From Cryptomeria japonica (lineage: Eukaryota > Streptophyta > Pinopsida > Cupressales > Cupressaceae), in the NCBI RefSeq assembly GCF_030272615.1, contig NC_081409.1, positions 525,584,475 to 525,648,474 on the forward strand: a stretch of DNA of 64,000 bases. The letters run 5' to 3'. Of the stretch, positions 21,927 through 33,108 are shown piece after piece. Position 1 is the first letter of the stretch; the number at the start of each line of letters is the position of its first letter. The notes beneath the pieces are model-generated. The model did no database searches and had not been told where the DNA came from. It saw nothing but the letters and a program-made list of their open reading frames with translations. Made by a program: the position numbers and the translations under genes.

Positions 21927-23197
21927 AGTTAAATTTCAAAATTTAACTTAGAGTGAGTTTTTATTGTTTGGTACAAAGTCAAGGTTTAAATCCAACTCTA
22001 CACCATTTTGAGTCTTTTGGTGTAAAATTAGGTTCTAAAACCGAAATTGCACTTGCAAGTCCTTTTTAGGTGTATATCGGGCTTGTAAGTTTGATTTATA
22101 CCTCTTAGGGCATGATGATGCAAATCGGACTTACAAGCCCAATTTACATCATGATGTATCACGTATTGGAATTTAATGCTTTGAGAGTTCGATTCATATC
22201 GGGTTTCTTTCTTGCTATATTACCGATTTGTGCCCTTATTTGTTTTCATTATTCATAAGGAGATTCATAAGGTGCTGGAATTTATTTTGAAGTTGGATTT
22301 TGTCAACCCGTGGTATGTATAAATTTGCCCTATCCTCGTATTTTATTACAAGCTTGATCTCTGTCAAAGTTTTAACATCAATAATATACATTAAAGTTTT
22401 AGTTCAATGGATATTGTTGATATTGAAATTTACTTTACCATTTTTATTGATTGCATTGAAACCCTAGTTTTGGTGTAAGGTCAAGTTTAAGACCCGACAC
22501 ACGCCAAAGGCTTGACTTTGATGTGTTTCACGCCTTCAAACCCAACCCACATCACTATTGCCTTCCACTTTTTTTGTCGTGGCTTTTTTATGGTGTGAAG
22601 TTGGGTTTTTAACTCGACACCCACCATAGCAAATGGCTACGATGTGTGTCAGACTCAAACCCAACCCACATCGTCTCAACACTTTATTCTTTGCGCATTC
22701 CTTGGTGCGTGGCGGGGATGTAACCCCATAGACACTAGAGCCTTTCTCGATGGTGTGTGGTGGGGTTACAAACCCACTACCCACCATCACCATTACCTTT
22801 CTTCACTGTGGTGTCGGTTGGGTTTATAACCCTGCCCAACACCACCTTGCATATTAACTGTGTTTTTTGCTAAGTGCCTTTCTTTAGGTGTGGGTCTGGG
22901 TTGTATCCTTGACTTACACCAAATTGGTCGCTTAAGGTGTATATTGGGGTTATAACCCCAATATGCACTTTCTTATGGTATTTTTCCCAAGTGCATGTCA
23001 AGGTTGTAAACCCAATATGCACCTCTTGATATTTTGTGGTCTTCCCTTGATGTATATTGGGGATATAAACCCGATATACACTTAGTTTGATTTTTGCCCA
23101 TCTCTTAATTGCAAATCAAACTTACAAGTCTGATATGTACTTGTTGTTGATTTCACTTATATTAGTGCGAATCGGACTTGTAAGTCCGATTTGTACC
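21927..23197. repeat. Array of 34-bp palindromic units
   Basis: At least 17 imperfect palindromes of about 34 bp. Approximate starts: 21,970; 22,019; 22,069; 22,117; 22,472; 22,520; 22,592; 22,640; 22,704; 22,752; 22,810; 22,887; 22,936; 22,990; 23,049; 23,108; 23,164. Many neighbours start 48-50 bp apart. Typical arms are GGTGTATATTGGGGTT/AACCCCAATATGCAC (22,936) and GTGCGAATCGGACTTG/TAAGTCCGATTTGTAC (23,164). Units differ in sequence but each pairs with itself; a loose centre is GGRYTTRTAARYCC. A 22-nt palindrome agttaaatttcaaaatttaact precedes them (21,927-21,948). The array lies directly upstream of gene X; it may be its leader or promoter. Confidence 0.85.
22151..22471. other. Gap in the palindrome array
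   Basis: About 320 bp between the first four and the remaining palindromes. At most one decayed unit can be guessed near 22,190-22,235. No gene, and no other repeat seen. Confidence 0.5.
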
Positions 23198-23345
23198 TAA
23201 TACACACACACACACTCATAAATTAGTGATTTTTAACCAATTTATGACTGATGGATGGCTTTTGTTCTATCAAATGAGATTATTATGGAGGCCAATCATC
23301 TCAATATGGCGATAAATTTTTCATGTTGAATTGTACTTATTGCAA

Positions 23346-25205
23346 ATGGCAAAGCCCTCGCCAAGTAAGAGAATAATGAAGTTCAAAAATGAAGAACTTC
23401 ATCCAGTCTTTCCTTCTTCCTTCGTATAATCAAATATTGACGATATCAAAGATATGGAGATTGGACATATAGACCTTGAATAATTATTGAAAAGAATCAA
23501 AGAGCTACCAATGTCCTACAAAATGGAGCCCACCATCAAAATTGGAATTCATCTGGTGGCAACCTTTCCCATGTCAGCTCAGAATCTAGAAATTGTGTTA
23601 GCCCTAGCTAACAAGTATGACCCTACAACTAGATTAGTGAAGGATACAGATGTAAAGAAGACGCTCATCAAGCTTGATGAGGACTTCTTTGACACAATTT
23701 TAAAGTGCCCGCCCATAGATCAATATGCCAATATTGATATGCAATCAACTGTGACTTATTATGACAATAATTCAAATAAGTGCAGGAAAAACATTAATGA
23801 TAACTGGTTAAAAACTTCTAGGCCTATAATTTCAAGGTGGCCTGAAACCCTTCCTTGTAGTGACTTCATTGAGGAGGTCAATGATCTCATTACTCTTCTC
23901 AATAAAGTAAAAGGTCCCCCAACTTCTAACACTTACTACAAGTGGATGTATTAGTACATTCACATCATCAAACAAAACAAGAAGCAAATTTATTGAGGCA
24001 AGAAGATTGTGGATGCTTTGTGTGAGAAATTGACCAAGGTGCCCACCACCTTGAAATTTTATATGAATTCATATCTTGTCTATGTAGCCATCTCAATGAG
24101 GCATTTTCCAGGTTTATCTACTACAGGTGACATGAGATAGGTTCCTCTTTATAATTAATTCACCTAGTTAACTCTCAACGAGAGTTTACATCATTTTAGG
24201 AGAGTCAACGACACTTTCTTTGCCCATTACATGTGCTTGTTTGATAAAGATATTTAGAACAGGAGGGTGTCAGATGAGGCCTTGAAAGTAGTAAGTGAAT
24301 ATGGTTGTATTTTATTGCAGTTTCCTACATTTACATATATCAAGATTGGATTCTTTGATGGTTATCCCTTTATGCTTCCAAGGTATCTATTAGATAAAAT
24401 CATTCTTATGGAGATGGCTTGCTAGATGATTTCAATCCATGAGCATCAATCTAGAGCTCATAAGGAAGGTCTAAAGTTCTCCATTACCATAGGGAGATAC
24501 TCCATCAACTTGATCTACAAGGCCCGTGCCATGGAGGAAGAAATGAGGAGAGTCAACATGAAATTATTCAAGGCCAGAAAATATTTTGATTATAGGGGCA
24601 TGAAGAATAAGATAAAGAAGAACTACACCCATGTCCACTGGATTGAAGATGTATGGCTTGATTGCAGAATTGAAGAGGACATCCCATAAAAAAATGAGAA
24701 TTTTGATCTTGCTGATGTTCACGAGGATCTTGAGGAGGATGGAGACATCCTAGATCCTATGTTTGAAAAGAACAAAGAAGCTGGATCACCTTTTCCTCTT
24801 ATCCGGTGTTCTCAAAAGGAAAGTACTTCAATCAAAGCCAGATTCCAAAACATCCTTGATAATACCAGTGTTTGGTTGAATCTGCATGGTGTTCAACTGA
24901 AGCCTTTTCAGACTAAATCATTTGAAGATGATACTACAAGGCCTAAGGAAAAGCCTTATGAAGTGAGGACCAAGAATAGACAAGATCCCATAGCTCTTAA
25001 AGGTCCAAAGTTCAAGTTCACGGTTGGAAAAGGTAAGAATCACGGTGAGCCTTTTGATCAAGAGACTCAAACTCATGAAGAGGTTGATGAAGAGGATGGA
25101 GACAATGATGGCGAACAACAAGAAGAAGATGAACCTAAAAAATGAACAGGAACAAGAGGAAGGAGATTTGATGAGGAGGGATTACCTGAAATCTCAAGTA
25201 CTTCC
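23346..25205 (+). pseudogene. Gene X, 5' part (unrecognised long ORF)
   Basis: A single frame of 620 codons starts at ATG 23,346 (MAKPSPSKRIMKFKNEE) and runs to the Gypsy-2 insertion without a frameshift. It is broken only by 11 in-frame stops (23,427; 23,481; 23,952; 23,994; 24,138; 24,156; 24,165; 24,255; 24,423; 24,687; 25,143). Each is one C-to-T change from Gln or Arg. Open stretches are 23,487-23,954, 24,426-24,689 and 24,759-25,145. The N-terminal two thirds look globular (KIGIHLVATFPMSAQNLE; KARKYFDYRGMKNKIKK). An acidic tract follows (EEVDEEDGDNDGEQQEEDE). I recognise no family. The near absence of indels suggests it was coding until recently. Function unknown. Confidence 0.55.
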
Positions 25206-26674
25206 TGTATGTGGGAAAAGCGGTTCAATGAAACTTAAATTGTGAAAATATTCAAAGACTTGCCCACATACCCATGGGACTCTTGGTGCAAGTTATGGAG
25301 CCATGAGGAATAGTTCAACTTCCCAAGGAGTGTTCCATGGTTCTCTATCTCACAAGGTCCCTCAAGCCAATGCCTTTGCTCTCAGATCACTGAGCAAAGT
25401 GACTTAGGGATGACAAATGAAAGAATGAGGGATGCTTTAGATCAAATTTAGTATGAATGCATCCTATTTATGCATGATTTTAACAAATGAACTAAAATAG
25501 ATGATTAGATGACAAGGTTAGTAAAAATACTATCCTAACATGATATGCTAGTTATATGTTTTAATCGAAGATAGAAATACTCTAAAATGATTATTAGATT
25601 TACTTCTATTACAAAGAGAGGCTAAATTCTTGCTAAAATTGAGTATAAGTATGATGCTAAAGACCTGGATCCTAAAATGGAGGGATGATGGCTCTATTTA
25701 TAGAAGAAACAGGGCAATGGATGGTCAAGATTGAATGATCTAATCAAGGGCCATGATTGAAAGTTATCAATCCATGTTTACAATTCTCACCAATGAAATG
25801 GTGACAATTGTAAACATAAGACTGCTTGAGAGGAGAAGTAAGAAGCATTAAATGCTTGAGAAGACCTCATGGTTACCCTAGGAGGTAAAGGTTAAGGTTA
25901 GGTTAGGGTTATCCAATGGATAAAGGTTTTACCCAAAGGATAAACTCTTGTGCAAGGGTTAAAGGGATAACCATGGTCAGAGCAATGAATGCTTGATGAG
26001 ACCCCTGGGTTAGATGAGGGTTGAGTTAGGTAAAAAGTCTCTAACCATGCCACTAAGGGTTAGTTAATCATTAATAGTTTGAAATAATTTGGGGATAAAT
26101 TTGTAAGAGCCCTTCCAAATTTGGGGGTATTCAACAAGTTAACTTGTTGAAGGCATAAAGGCTTTAATGCCTTTGGAAGACTTTACTCCAAATTTGAGAA
26201 GTGACCTCCTCAAATTTAGGGAAAGGGGATAATTGATGGGTTTAGGTTAATTGATTAGGATTAGAGGGATTCTAGAAGAATTTAGGAAGAGGGTTAGGAG
26301 GCAAGTGCGAGATGTAGGAAAATGCAAGTGGGTGAGGAATAATAGGATTTAATTAAAATAAATTGCTTTATTTTAATTTGGTTGCAAGTGGGGAATTTAA
26401 ATAAATTAGATTTATTTATTTGGGGTGAACTATTTAATTAAATGTAAATTTAATTAAAAGTAGAGAGAAGGGATTTAATTAAATAAAATGATTTATTCAA
26501 TTAAATGATATAAAAGGCTTAAGTGAATTTAAATAAATAAATAGAATAATTTATTTAATTTAAATAGAGGAATGTGGGCGATTTAATTAAATTAGATTTA
26601 ATTAAATAGAGGAATGAGAATAAAATGAACATTAAATATTCATTGAAGAATATGGTCATTTTTATACGTCTACA
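25206..26674 (-). repeat. Gypsy-2 3' LTR
   Basis: Matches 39,754-41,202 over the full length with a few changes per line. It starts (minus strand) TGTAGACG at 26,674, adjacent to the polypurine tract. Compared with the 5' LTR it has about 23 extra bases near 26,307-26,330, flanked by caagtg, which look like a slippage duplication or a matching loss in the other copy. The right third is a TTTAATTAAATAAA-rich tract. Confidence 0.93.
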
Positions 26675-26688
26675 TTTTGCCCCTCTTT
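26675..26688 (-). other. Gypsy-2 polypurine tract
   Basis: Minus-strand AAAGAGGGGCAAAA directly precedes the 3' LTR start TGTAGACG; identical to the tract at 6,189-6,202. A second purine box, GAGGGGGCA, is at 26,819-26,827 and a third copy beside the 5' LTR at 39,732-39,740. Confidence 0.85.
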
Positions 26689-27010
26689 GAAGTGACATGT
26701 GTGCATATGTTGATTCAAAGGAAATTGATGTATCGTCAAAATTTGATCAGTGATTAGTGTGATGTCGTATATCGAGATGTTCATGTCGTGCCCCAGATTT
26801 GATAAATGATGTTGATAATGCCCCCTCGGGAGATGAATCAAAAATTTGAAAATTTGATTTGATTTGATAAATTTCATGGTATTTTAAAATTTTGTCCATT
26901 TTGAATGCGTTAATTTGATTCATCTCCCAATAATGATGTGTGGTAGGGTTAGAAGTGAGACCACGAGCAATTTACATGTTCCATCACGTAACCCTAATTT
27001 CCGTTTACCC

Positions 27011-27019
27011 TATAAAAAT
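27011..27019 (+). promoter_or_regulatory. TATA box of PMD copy 2
   Basis: TATAAAAAT 83 nt upstream of the exon-1 ATG, followed by TTTGTGTTTGTTGACTTTGG and a GA-rich leader as in copies 1 and 3. Position conserved among the three PMD copies. Confidence 0.6.
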
Positions 27020-27093
27020 GTAAAAAGTGCTTTTTTTTTGTATCATTTGTGTTTGTTGACTTTGGAGAAAGTGACATTTGGAGAGAAGACAAA

Positions 27094-27168
27094 ATGTCGG
27101 TTCCCCATGCTTCTCATCGATTTGAGCACGTTCGGAGGTATCAGAGGCCCGCCACGTATGGACCACTG
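27094..27168 (+). CDS. PMD copy 2, exon 1 (25 codons)
   Basis: ATG at 27,094 opens a 25-codon exon without stops, ending at a consensus donor CTG|GTAAGT (GT at 27,169), phase 0. It contains HRFEHVRRYQRPATYG, closely matching copy 3 (HKFEWVQRYERPTTYG, 63,863-63,937), which also has exactly 25 codons. It is antisense to Gypsy-2 pol and lies 420 bp inside the 3' LTR. The intact reading frame and splice site contrast with the decayed exon 2. Confidence 0.72.
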
Positions 27169-27239
27169 GTAAGTCATCAATTTTTGTCCCTTTTTGCTTT
27201 TTGTTTTGTCATTTTTAGTGACGCTCTCCAATTTTTCGT

Positions 27240-27720
27240 GTAGATTTTAATGATTTAGCACGTAGGGTCTATACCCTAGTGCATACGATAAGAAGGGTAG
27301 CGCGTCCAAGGTTAGAAACTAGAGTAGCATCCGGGTTGGGTTGGGTAGCGCAGCGGGGGTTTAGGATAACACATCAAGGGTTTTTAGTGCAAGTTGTTAG
27401 CAGGCTAGTGTGTAGGGGGGAAAGGGTAGCACATAGGTAAGACCTAGCGCATAGGATCAACAGGGGGTCACATGGGTAGGTTAGGCTAGCGCGTAGGTGT
27501 AACCTAGCGCATCGGGTTAGGGTTACAACACAGAGGTAGACTAGGATAGTACATAGCCAAGGTTTAGTGCATAGGGTGATTTAGGTGGCGCAACGCTAGA
27601 TCAGGGTAGTGCATAGGTGTAGTTTAGCGCCTAGGGTGCATTTGATAGCACGTAGAGTATGTTCGATAGCACATAGTGAGCAGCTTAGCGCGTAGATAAA
27701 AGTTTTTAGCGCATGGGCAA
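27240..27720 (+). repeat. TAGCGCATAGG motif array in PMD copy 2 intron
   Basis: About 18 degenerate copies of TAGCGC(A/G)TAGG(G)T in about 480 bp, beginning some 70 nt after the donor. Examples are ttagcacgtagggt, ctagcgcgtaggtg, cctagcgcatcggg and ttagcgcctagggt. Some neighbours face each other (agggtctataccct near 27,266-27,280). Same intron position as the CGCATTTGAT array of copy 1. Confidence 0.72.
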
Positions 27721-27989
27721 AAAAATGTTGATGAAAATAGGATTTTTGAGATGAATGAAGATAGTTGGGGGTAAGTAGGTGTTTGCCAATTTTTCTGGGA
27801 TGGGTGCGATAGTCAGTCTGCGTGCCTGCTGTGTGTTGGTTTGATAAATTGTCTGATATGAGTTCTGATTTTGGATTTTGGATAGATAACTTGATTTTAT
27901 TTTCAATGTTTCAAGTTGATGTTGATATGGATTTGATATTGATTTGATTTGATATGAACTTTATTTTATATGCATTGTTTCAAGTTGAT

Positions 27990-28300
27990 ATGAATGGGAA
28001 ACTTGGGTTGTTTTTGATATGGTTGTGAAACTTGAGTTGTTTTTCAAGCTGATATGGATGTGAAACTTGAGTTGTTTTTCAAGCTGATATGGATGTGAAA
28101 CTTGAGTTATTTTTCAAGCTGATATGGTTGTGAAACTTGAGTTGTTTTTCAAGCTGATATGGTTGTGAAACTTGAGTTGTTTTTCAAGCGGATATGGTTG
28201 TGAAACTTGAGTTATTTTTCAAGCGGATATGGTTGTGAAACTTGAGTTGTTTTACAAGTTGATATGGTTGTGAAACTTGAGTTGTTTTGCGGTGTTTCAA
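27990..28300 (+). repeat. 35-bp tandem repeat (minisatellite) in PMD copy 2 intron
   Basis: Eight units in exact 35-bp register: gaaacttgag starts at 28,027, 28,062, 28,097, 28,132, 28,167, 28,202, 28,237 and 28,272. Unit words are gaaacttgagttgttttt, caagctgatatgg and ttgt. Only a few substitutions separate units (gct/gcg, gga/ggt), so expansion was recent relative to the surrounding decay. Confidence 0.93.
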
Positions 28301-28466
28301 GTTGAAATGATCTGATATTGATATGGATTGATATGATGTGGAACTTCATTAGATTTTCAATGTTTCAAGTTGATATGAATTTGATTTTGATATGAATTTT
28401 GATTTGATGAGGAAACTGATATTGGACATGTTTTGTTTGCGACATGAGAGACTTGGGGTTGTGCAG

Positions 28467-30430
28467 TCGCAAGAGTGATTTTAGAGACCGTGGTCTTTGA
28501 TACCACGACTGACATAGGCAGACCGGGATACTATTGAGAGATGTGGACTATCCTCTTTGTTAGAGATGCCCTGATATATCATTAATCGGGGTTTATTGAC
28601 AGCTTTGGCTGAGAGGTGGCATAGTGACACCAACACCTTTCATTTGGCGACAGGTGAGATTACAATGACACTTGAGGATTGCTACCAGATTTTGTGGATT
28701 CTTGTGGTAGGTGCACTATTGCCATATGAGTAGACTGAGGAGGGTGACACAGAGGCTCTTCACCGAATATTACATGATGATATGATTTGCGGGTATGAGA
28801 TCCCCTGGCAGGAGTTCATTGATTTAGATTATGCTCCTCTACCATCAATGCTGGCAGGATTTATAGGTGGTTTCTTATGTCCCAACCATAGGTTGAAGGG
28901 ACTGGCAATAGGATGGGGGTTGGTCTTGGAGGACATGGTGACATAGGGTTGTCGATTTGCATGGGGGTCTGCTATGTTGGCCCACTTATACAGGGACCTG
29001 CATCAGGTGGTGTACTTGGGATACGACAGTCTATCAAATGGGGTTACATTGTTATAGGTGTGGGCATGGGAGCATATTCCCGTAGTGAGGCCACTTGCAG
29101 ACAAAGACAGGCCTGTTGGGTGAGCTTATGCCTATGGATACAGAGGGATAGTTGTCCAGCGTAAGCTGGGAAAACTAGAGCATTAGAGGGAAGTGCTTGA
29201 TGATATTGACATGATCATCTAGAGACCGTATATGGATTGTGAGGTGTGGGCAGAGGATGGGATGGAGATTCCTTATGTCTACATGTCTCAGTATTTGATA
29301 GGGTAGACACCCTTTGTTATTGAGATATTTCTGCACAACCAAGTTTTGGGTAGTATGGACGACAGCAGGGGATACCACAAGGATCATGCTTGTATGCTCG
29401 ATGGAGGTAGGATGTGCCAGAGTGGGGACCCACCATTGATAGCGTGGTGGCGGTTGACGAGTTCTTTCACCTCGCTGACCAGATCTGGGATTATGCCTAT
29501 GGGATAGTGGATGTAGGTATGACAAAGGAGTTTGCAGCACTGTTTGCGACTCATGCGGTGGCCAGAATATCGGATCCAGTGGAGATGATTCCTGCTTTTG
29601 ATGAGGATAAGGATGAGTAGCTGGAGAGGCTAGGTAGACGTGGAGAGGAGGGAGAGGAGTTGGATGAGGGAGGTGGGGATGGTGGAGGTGATGGCGATGG
29701 AGATGGTGGAGGAGGTGGGTGAGGTCGGTGTGGGGATAAAGGGAGAGGAGATTAGGGGAGGAGAGGAGATAGAGGCAGAGTTGGTGGAGATAGAGGGATA
29801 CGGGTTGAGAGGGTAGTGTGGCAGGCCATGGTAGATAGAGGGAGGGGAGGTTTGGCTATTGGAGCTGGTGGTGGTGGGCGAGTGGGGGAGGTGATAGCAG
29901 ATGTGGGAGGGACATATGATTTTAGGCGATCGGCCCAGAGGAGGAGGTCAGATGTTTTACCCCCACCAGCACCGAGGACAGGGAGAGGGATAGGGGGTAC
30001 CACGACATAGGTACTCCTCTAGATTTGGATTCCCACTCTCGAGAGGATGCTTAGATCAGATCCTTGCAGTTATCAGTGCAACATCTACAGACATAGTTGT
30101 TGGCGCATCAACGTCAGATTACTTAGCTTACTATAGAGCGAGATACAAAGAGAGAGCATCGGGGTCGAGCAGAGGAGCTTGCAGAGAGTGACAACAGGTG
30201 CCCCAATGCAAGATAGACTGAGGGAGATGTGGCACATGACCATGGTGGTCAAGTATTGTAGGCGGTTGTATGAGGACCTAGTCCCCATAGAGCAGAGGGC
30301 CCCTAGCTTTAATGTTAGTCAGTCATCTCGGAGTTAGTCAGGGATAGAGAGTAGGGGTGTGACTGGGCCACCTCGATAGGATCCACCTGGAGATCCAGGT
30401 GTTGGGACATCTTCCGTGAGACCGTCACCC
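28467..30430 (+). pseudogene. PMD copy 2, main exon (plant mobile domain, decayed)
   Basis: Translation (frames shift once near 28,600) shows a plant mobile domain: LAERWHSDTNTFHL, GEITMTLEDCYQIL (28,600-28,700), LPSMLAGFIGGF (near 28,840), LAHLYRDLHQVVYLG (near 28,980-29,020), and VWAWEHIPVVRPL (29,060-29,100), which matches the W-W-IxxxRP block of the family. EIPYVYMSQYL lies near 29,265-29,300. After the domain come a Gly/Arg/Glu-rich tract (29,620-29,990) and a Gln/Glu-rich helix region (30,060-30,300). In-frame stops are frequent. Upstream acceptor possibly at 28,465-28,466. It lies between Gypsy-2 integrase and 3' LTR, on the opposite strand to pol. Probably carried by the element, not a captured host gene of this locus. 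Confidence 0.78.
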
Positions 30431-31795
30431 TTAGGAGATAGTCATACCTGAGAGACCTTGTCTCTATTGTATTTTGATCATTTGTTGTTTTTCGGGACAG
30501 ACATGACATATTTTGTATACTTGATCATTTTTGATATATATATATATATATACGACACCGTTTTCTTTGATCTACATGTGATGTTTTTGATGAATGATGC
30601 TTTATATATGATCTTGATGATTTTATGATGATGTTGCAATGGTTAGATAAATGTATGTGATTTGATATATGATGGACATGATATGATGATGCATGATGTA
30701 TGATATGTGAGATGTATCTTGAAAATGAGATGTATAATAATGATGTGAGATGTATGATAATGATGATGATGTGCAACTATTTGTAAAATGATATGCAACT
30801 AATTGTAAAATGATATGCAACTAATTGTAAAAATGATATGCAACTAATTGATCATCCTCATTCTTTTATTTGTCATTCCCATATAGCCACATGTTTTTGT
30901 TTTCTTTGTGTTTATCATCATTGAGCATTTATTTGTTGGGATATGTTGAAAATTTATACAAGCATAATGGTATAATTGAACCATAATGACCTGAGAAAAA
31001 TTTACATGATTTTTGATTTTGCAAGATGGCACAAGCATCGAGGTATAATTGAACCAAGATGACTTGAGTGCGGCTTGCGTATAAACATACAAGATTAAAC
31101 CGGTTGTATGCGCAAAGTGGAACCATGCCTTCAGTGATATGCTTTGAATCACGTCTCAAGACCAATATTTGCACCATACAAGTGATCACCTCCCAGACAA
31201 AAAACTAAAAACAAAATTGTCCCAATTACTTTCTCTAGCTCAATGCCTTGTTGAGAAAATTTAGAGGATCCAATAGTTCAAAAAAAGTTCAAGTGCAAAA
31301 TAGTCAAAACTTCATGCAAGATGCAAACATTTTATACTTTAGAAAATCATCCATCCTGTGTTGTGAATCTGTTAAGTGTATCAATGTTTTGTTCTCATGA
31401 TTGTTTGTTTGGTTTGCTGGAAATGATGCTCTTAGTCTGCTGCAATTTTGACTTAGGACGGAATGTTGATCAATGTTGCCCCTAGCTAAATTTACCTCCT
31501 GAGGTGGATATGTATAGTGATTACCAAGCCATGGTGGGATATGATGAAATTATTTTCGAATAAACTAAGATAGTGACTACACTAAGTATATCGTAGATAA
31601 TATTGCTTTGATAAAGTCCTAGGCGATGGCCAGTAGTGTTGGTTTGTGGATATAAAAGTTCTTTAGTATAGATAGATAGAGGAGTTGTCCTCTCAAAATA
31701 GCGCTTGTTGGCAGGTTTTCACCAGTTATTTTTATTGTACCTTTTTATTTGCTTTTTCTGTTTTTCTGTTTTTATTTTTGATTTTTTCATGCATT
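30431..31795. other. Gypsy-2 spacer between PMD gene and integrase
   Basis: No gene. It contains an ATGATG/GATATGATGATG-rich stretch (30,540-30,840), including four near-exact copies of aaatgatatgcaactaattgt near 30,785-30,850. Short AT-rich sequence follows up to the end of integrase. The counterpart in Gypsy-1 is 16,561-18,655. Confidence 0.6.
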
Positions 31796-31799
31796 AGAC

Positions 31800-33010
31800 T
31801 GCTCAAGTATAGTATTTCTTCAAATGGATGTTGTTAGTTGGTTCATCAAGTACATCTCCTTCTAAAGTTGTTAGCTGATAGGCACCTGATCCATAGGCTG
31901 ATATGATGACATAGGGACCCAACTAGTTAGGTTCAAATTTCCCTTTCTTTTCCCGATCCTTTTGATTTCTGGGATTTTCTTTGAGTACTAGATCACCAAT
32001 TTTAAAAATCCTAGGGATGACTTTGTGGTTGTAGCTTTGGCACATGCGTTGTTGATATGCTTTGAGGTGAGTATAGGCATGTTGTCGCTTTTCATCTAGA
32101 AGTTCTAGCTTTTGCAGTCAGTTGACTCGATACTCTTCATCCGGAATGAGGCCTTTCAAAGATACTCTGAGAGATGGGATTTATACCTCTAGGGGTAAAA
32201 TTGCTTCTGATCCATACACCAATGAATATGGCATAGCTCCTGTAGGTGTGCAGATGCTAGTTCTGTATGCCCAAAGTGATAGATTGAGTTGTACGTGCCA
32301 ATCTTTTCCTGCATCATTTACTATTTTCTTGTGGATTTTCAATATTGTTTTGTTGGATGCCTCAACTTGACCATTCCCCTATGGGTAGTAAGGTGTAGGG
32401 AAATGATGTTGGATCTTGAATCGTTCACATAGTTGTCGCACATCCTGGTTTTTGAAAGGTCATCCATTATCTGTGATGATGGAACTTGGAATGCCATATC
32501 TGCATATCAGATAATTAAGAATGAAAGAAGCATTCTATTTTCCAGTTACTGTGGTCATGGGGACCACTTCAATCCATTTGGTAAAATATTTTGTTGCAGT
32601 GATAATGAACTTATGTCCATTTGAAGATGAAGGGTGTATTTTACCCACTAAGTCCAGTCCCCACTGGGAAAAAGGCCAAGACGTTGTGAATGGCTGTAGT
32701 TCCTGTGCTGGTGCATGTATACGATTGCCATGGATTTGGCATTTAGGACATTTCTTTGCAAAATGATAAGAATCCTTTTCCATTGCCGACCAGTAATATC
32801 CCATTCATAGAAGTGTTTTAGCAAGAGTAGGACCACTTGAATGTGTGCCACAGATACCTTCGTGAAGCTCATGTAAAGCAGGCTCAGATTCTTTATGATC
32901 AAGGCAACGAAGAAGAGTACCATCTAGACCTCGACGGTATAGAGTATCAGCAGTGAGAGTATAACGGGCGGCTTGCCGGATAAAGTTGCGTTTTTGTTTT
33001 TGAGACAGGT
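31800..33010 (-). pseudogene. Gypsy-2 integrase
   Basis: Reads in one frame with several stops. Zinc-binding HELHEGICGTHSSG (near 32,880) and KKCPKCQIHG (near 32,735), then QWGLDLVGK (first Asp), SIITDNG (second Asp), and NGQVEASNK (Glu), so the DDE triad is intact. TPTGAIPYSLVYGSEAILP follows, and the C-terminal domain ends at EPTNNIHLKKYYT near 31,800. Open part 32,804-32,535. The stop between KTLL and MGYYW is TGA, one C-to-T step from Arg. Would insert element DNA into the nuclear genome. Confidence 0.9.
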
Positions 33011-33108
33011 CAATGGGTAGGGTATTGGTTTTGAGATAGTCATATATTGTTTTGTATAACAGAGAGTATGAACCAGTTAGGGCAAAGATAACATGGGATG
33101 CAGAATGG

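Noticed and set aside
21970-23197. CRISPR-like array
   Set aside because: Units are palindromic and differ in sequence from each other, spacers are not uniform unique sequences, there are no cas genes and the context is a plant genome.
25905-25925. Telomere-like GGTTAGGGTT words (also at 40,447)
   Set aside because: Single degenerate words in both LTRs of Gypsy-2; the plant telomere unit TTTAGGG is not repeated.
27990-28300. CRISPR-like or centromeric satellite repeat
   Set aside because: A head-to-tail 35-bp tandem repeat without spacers and only eight units; an intronic minisatellite fits better.
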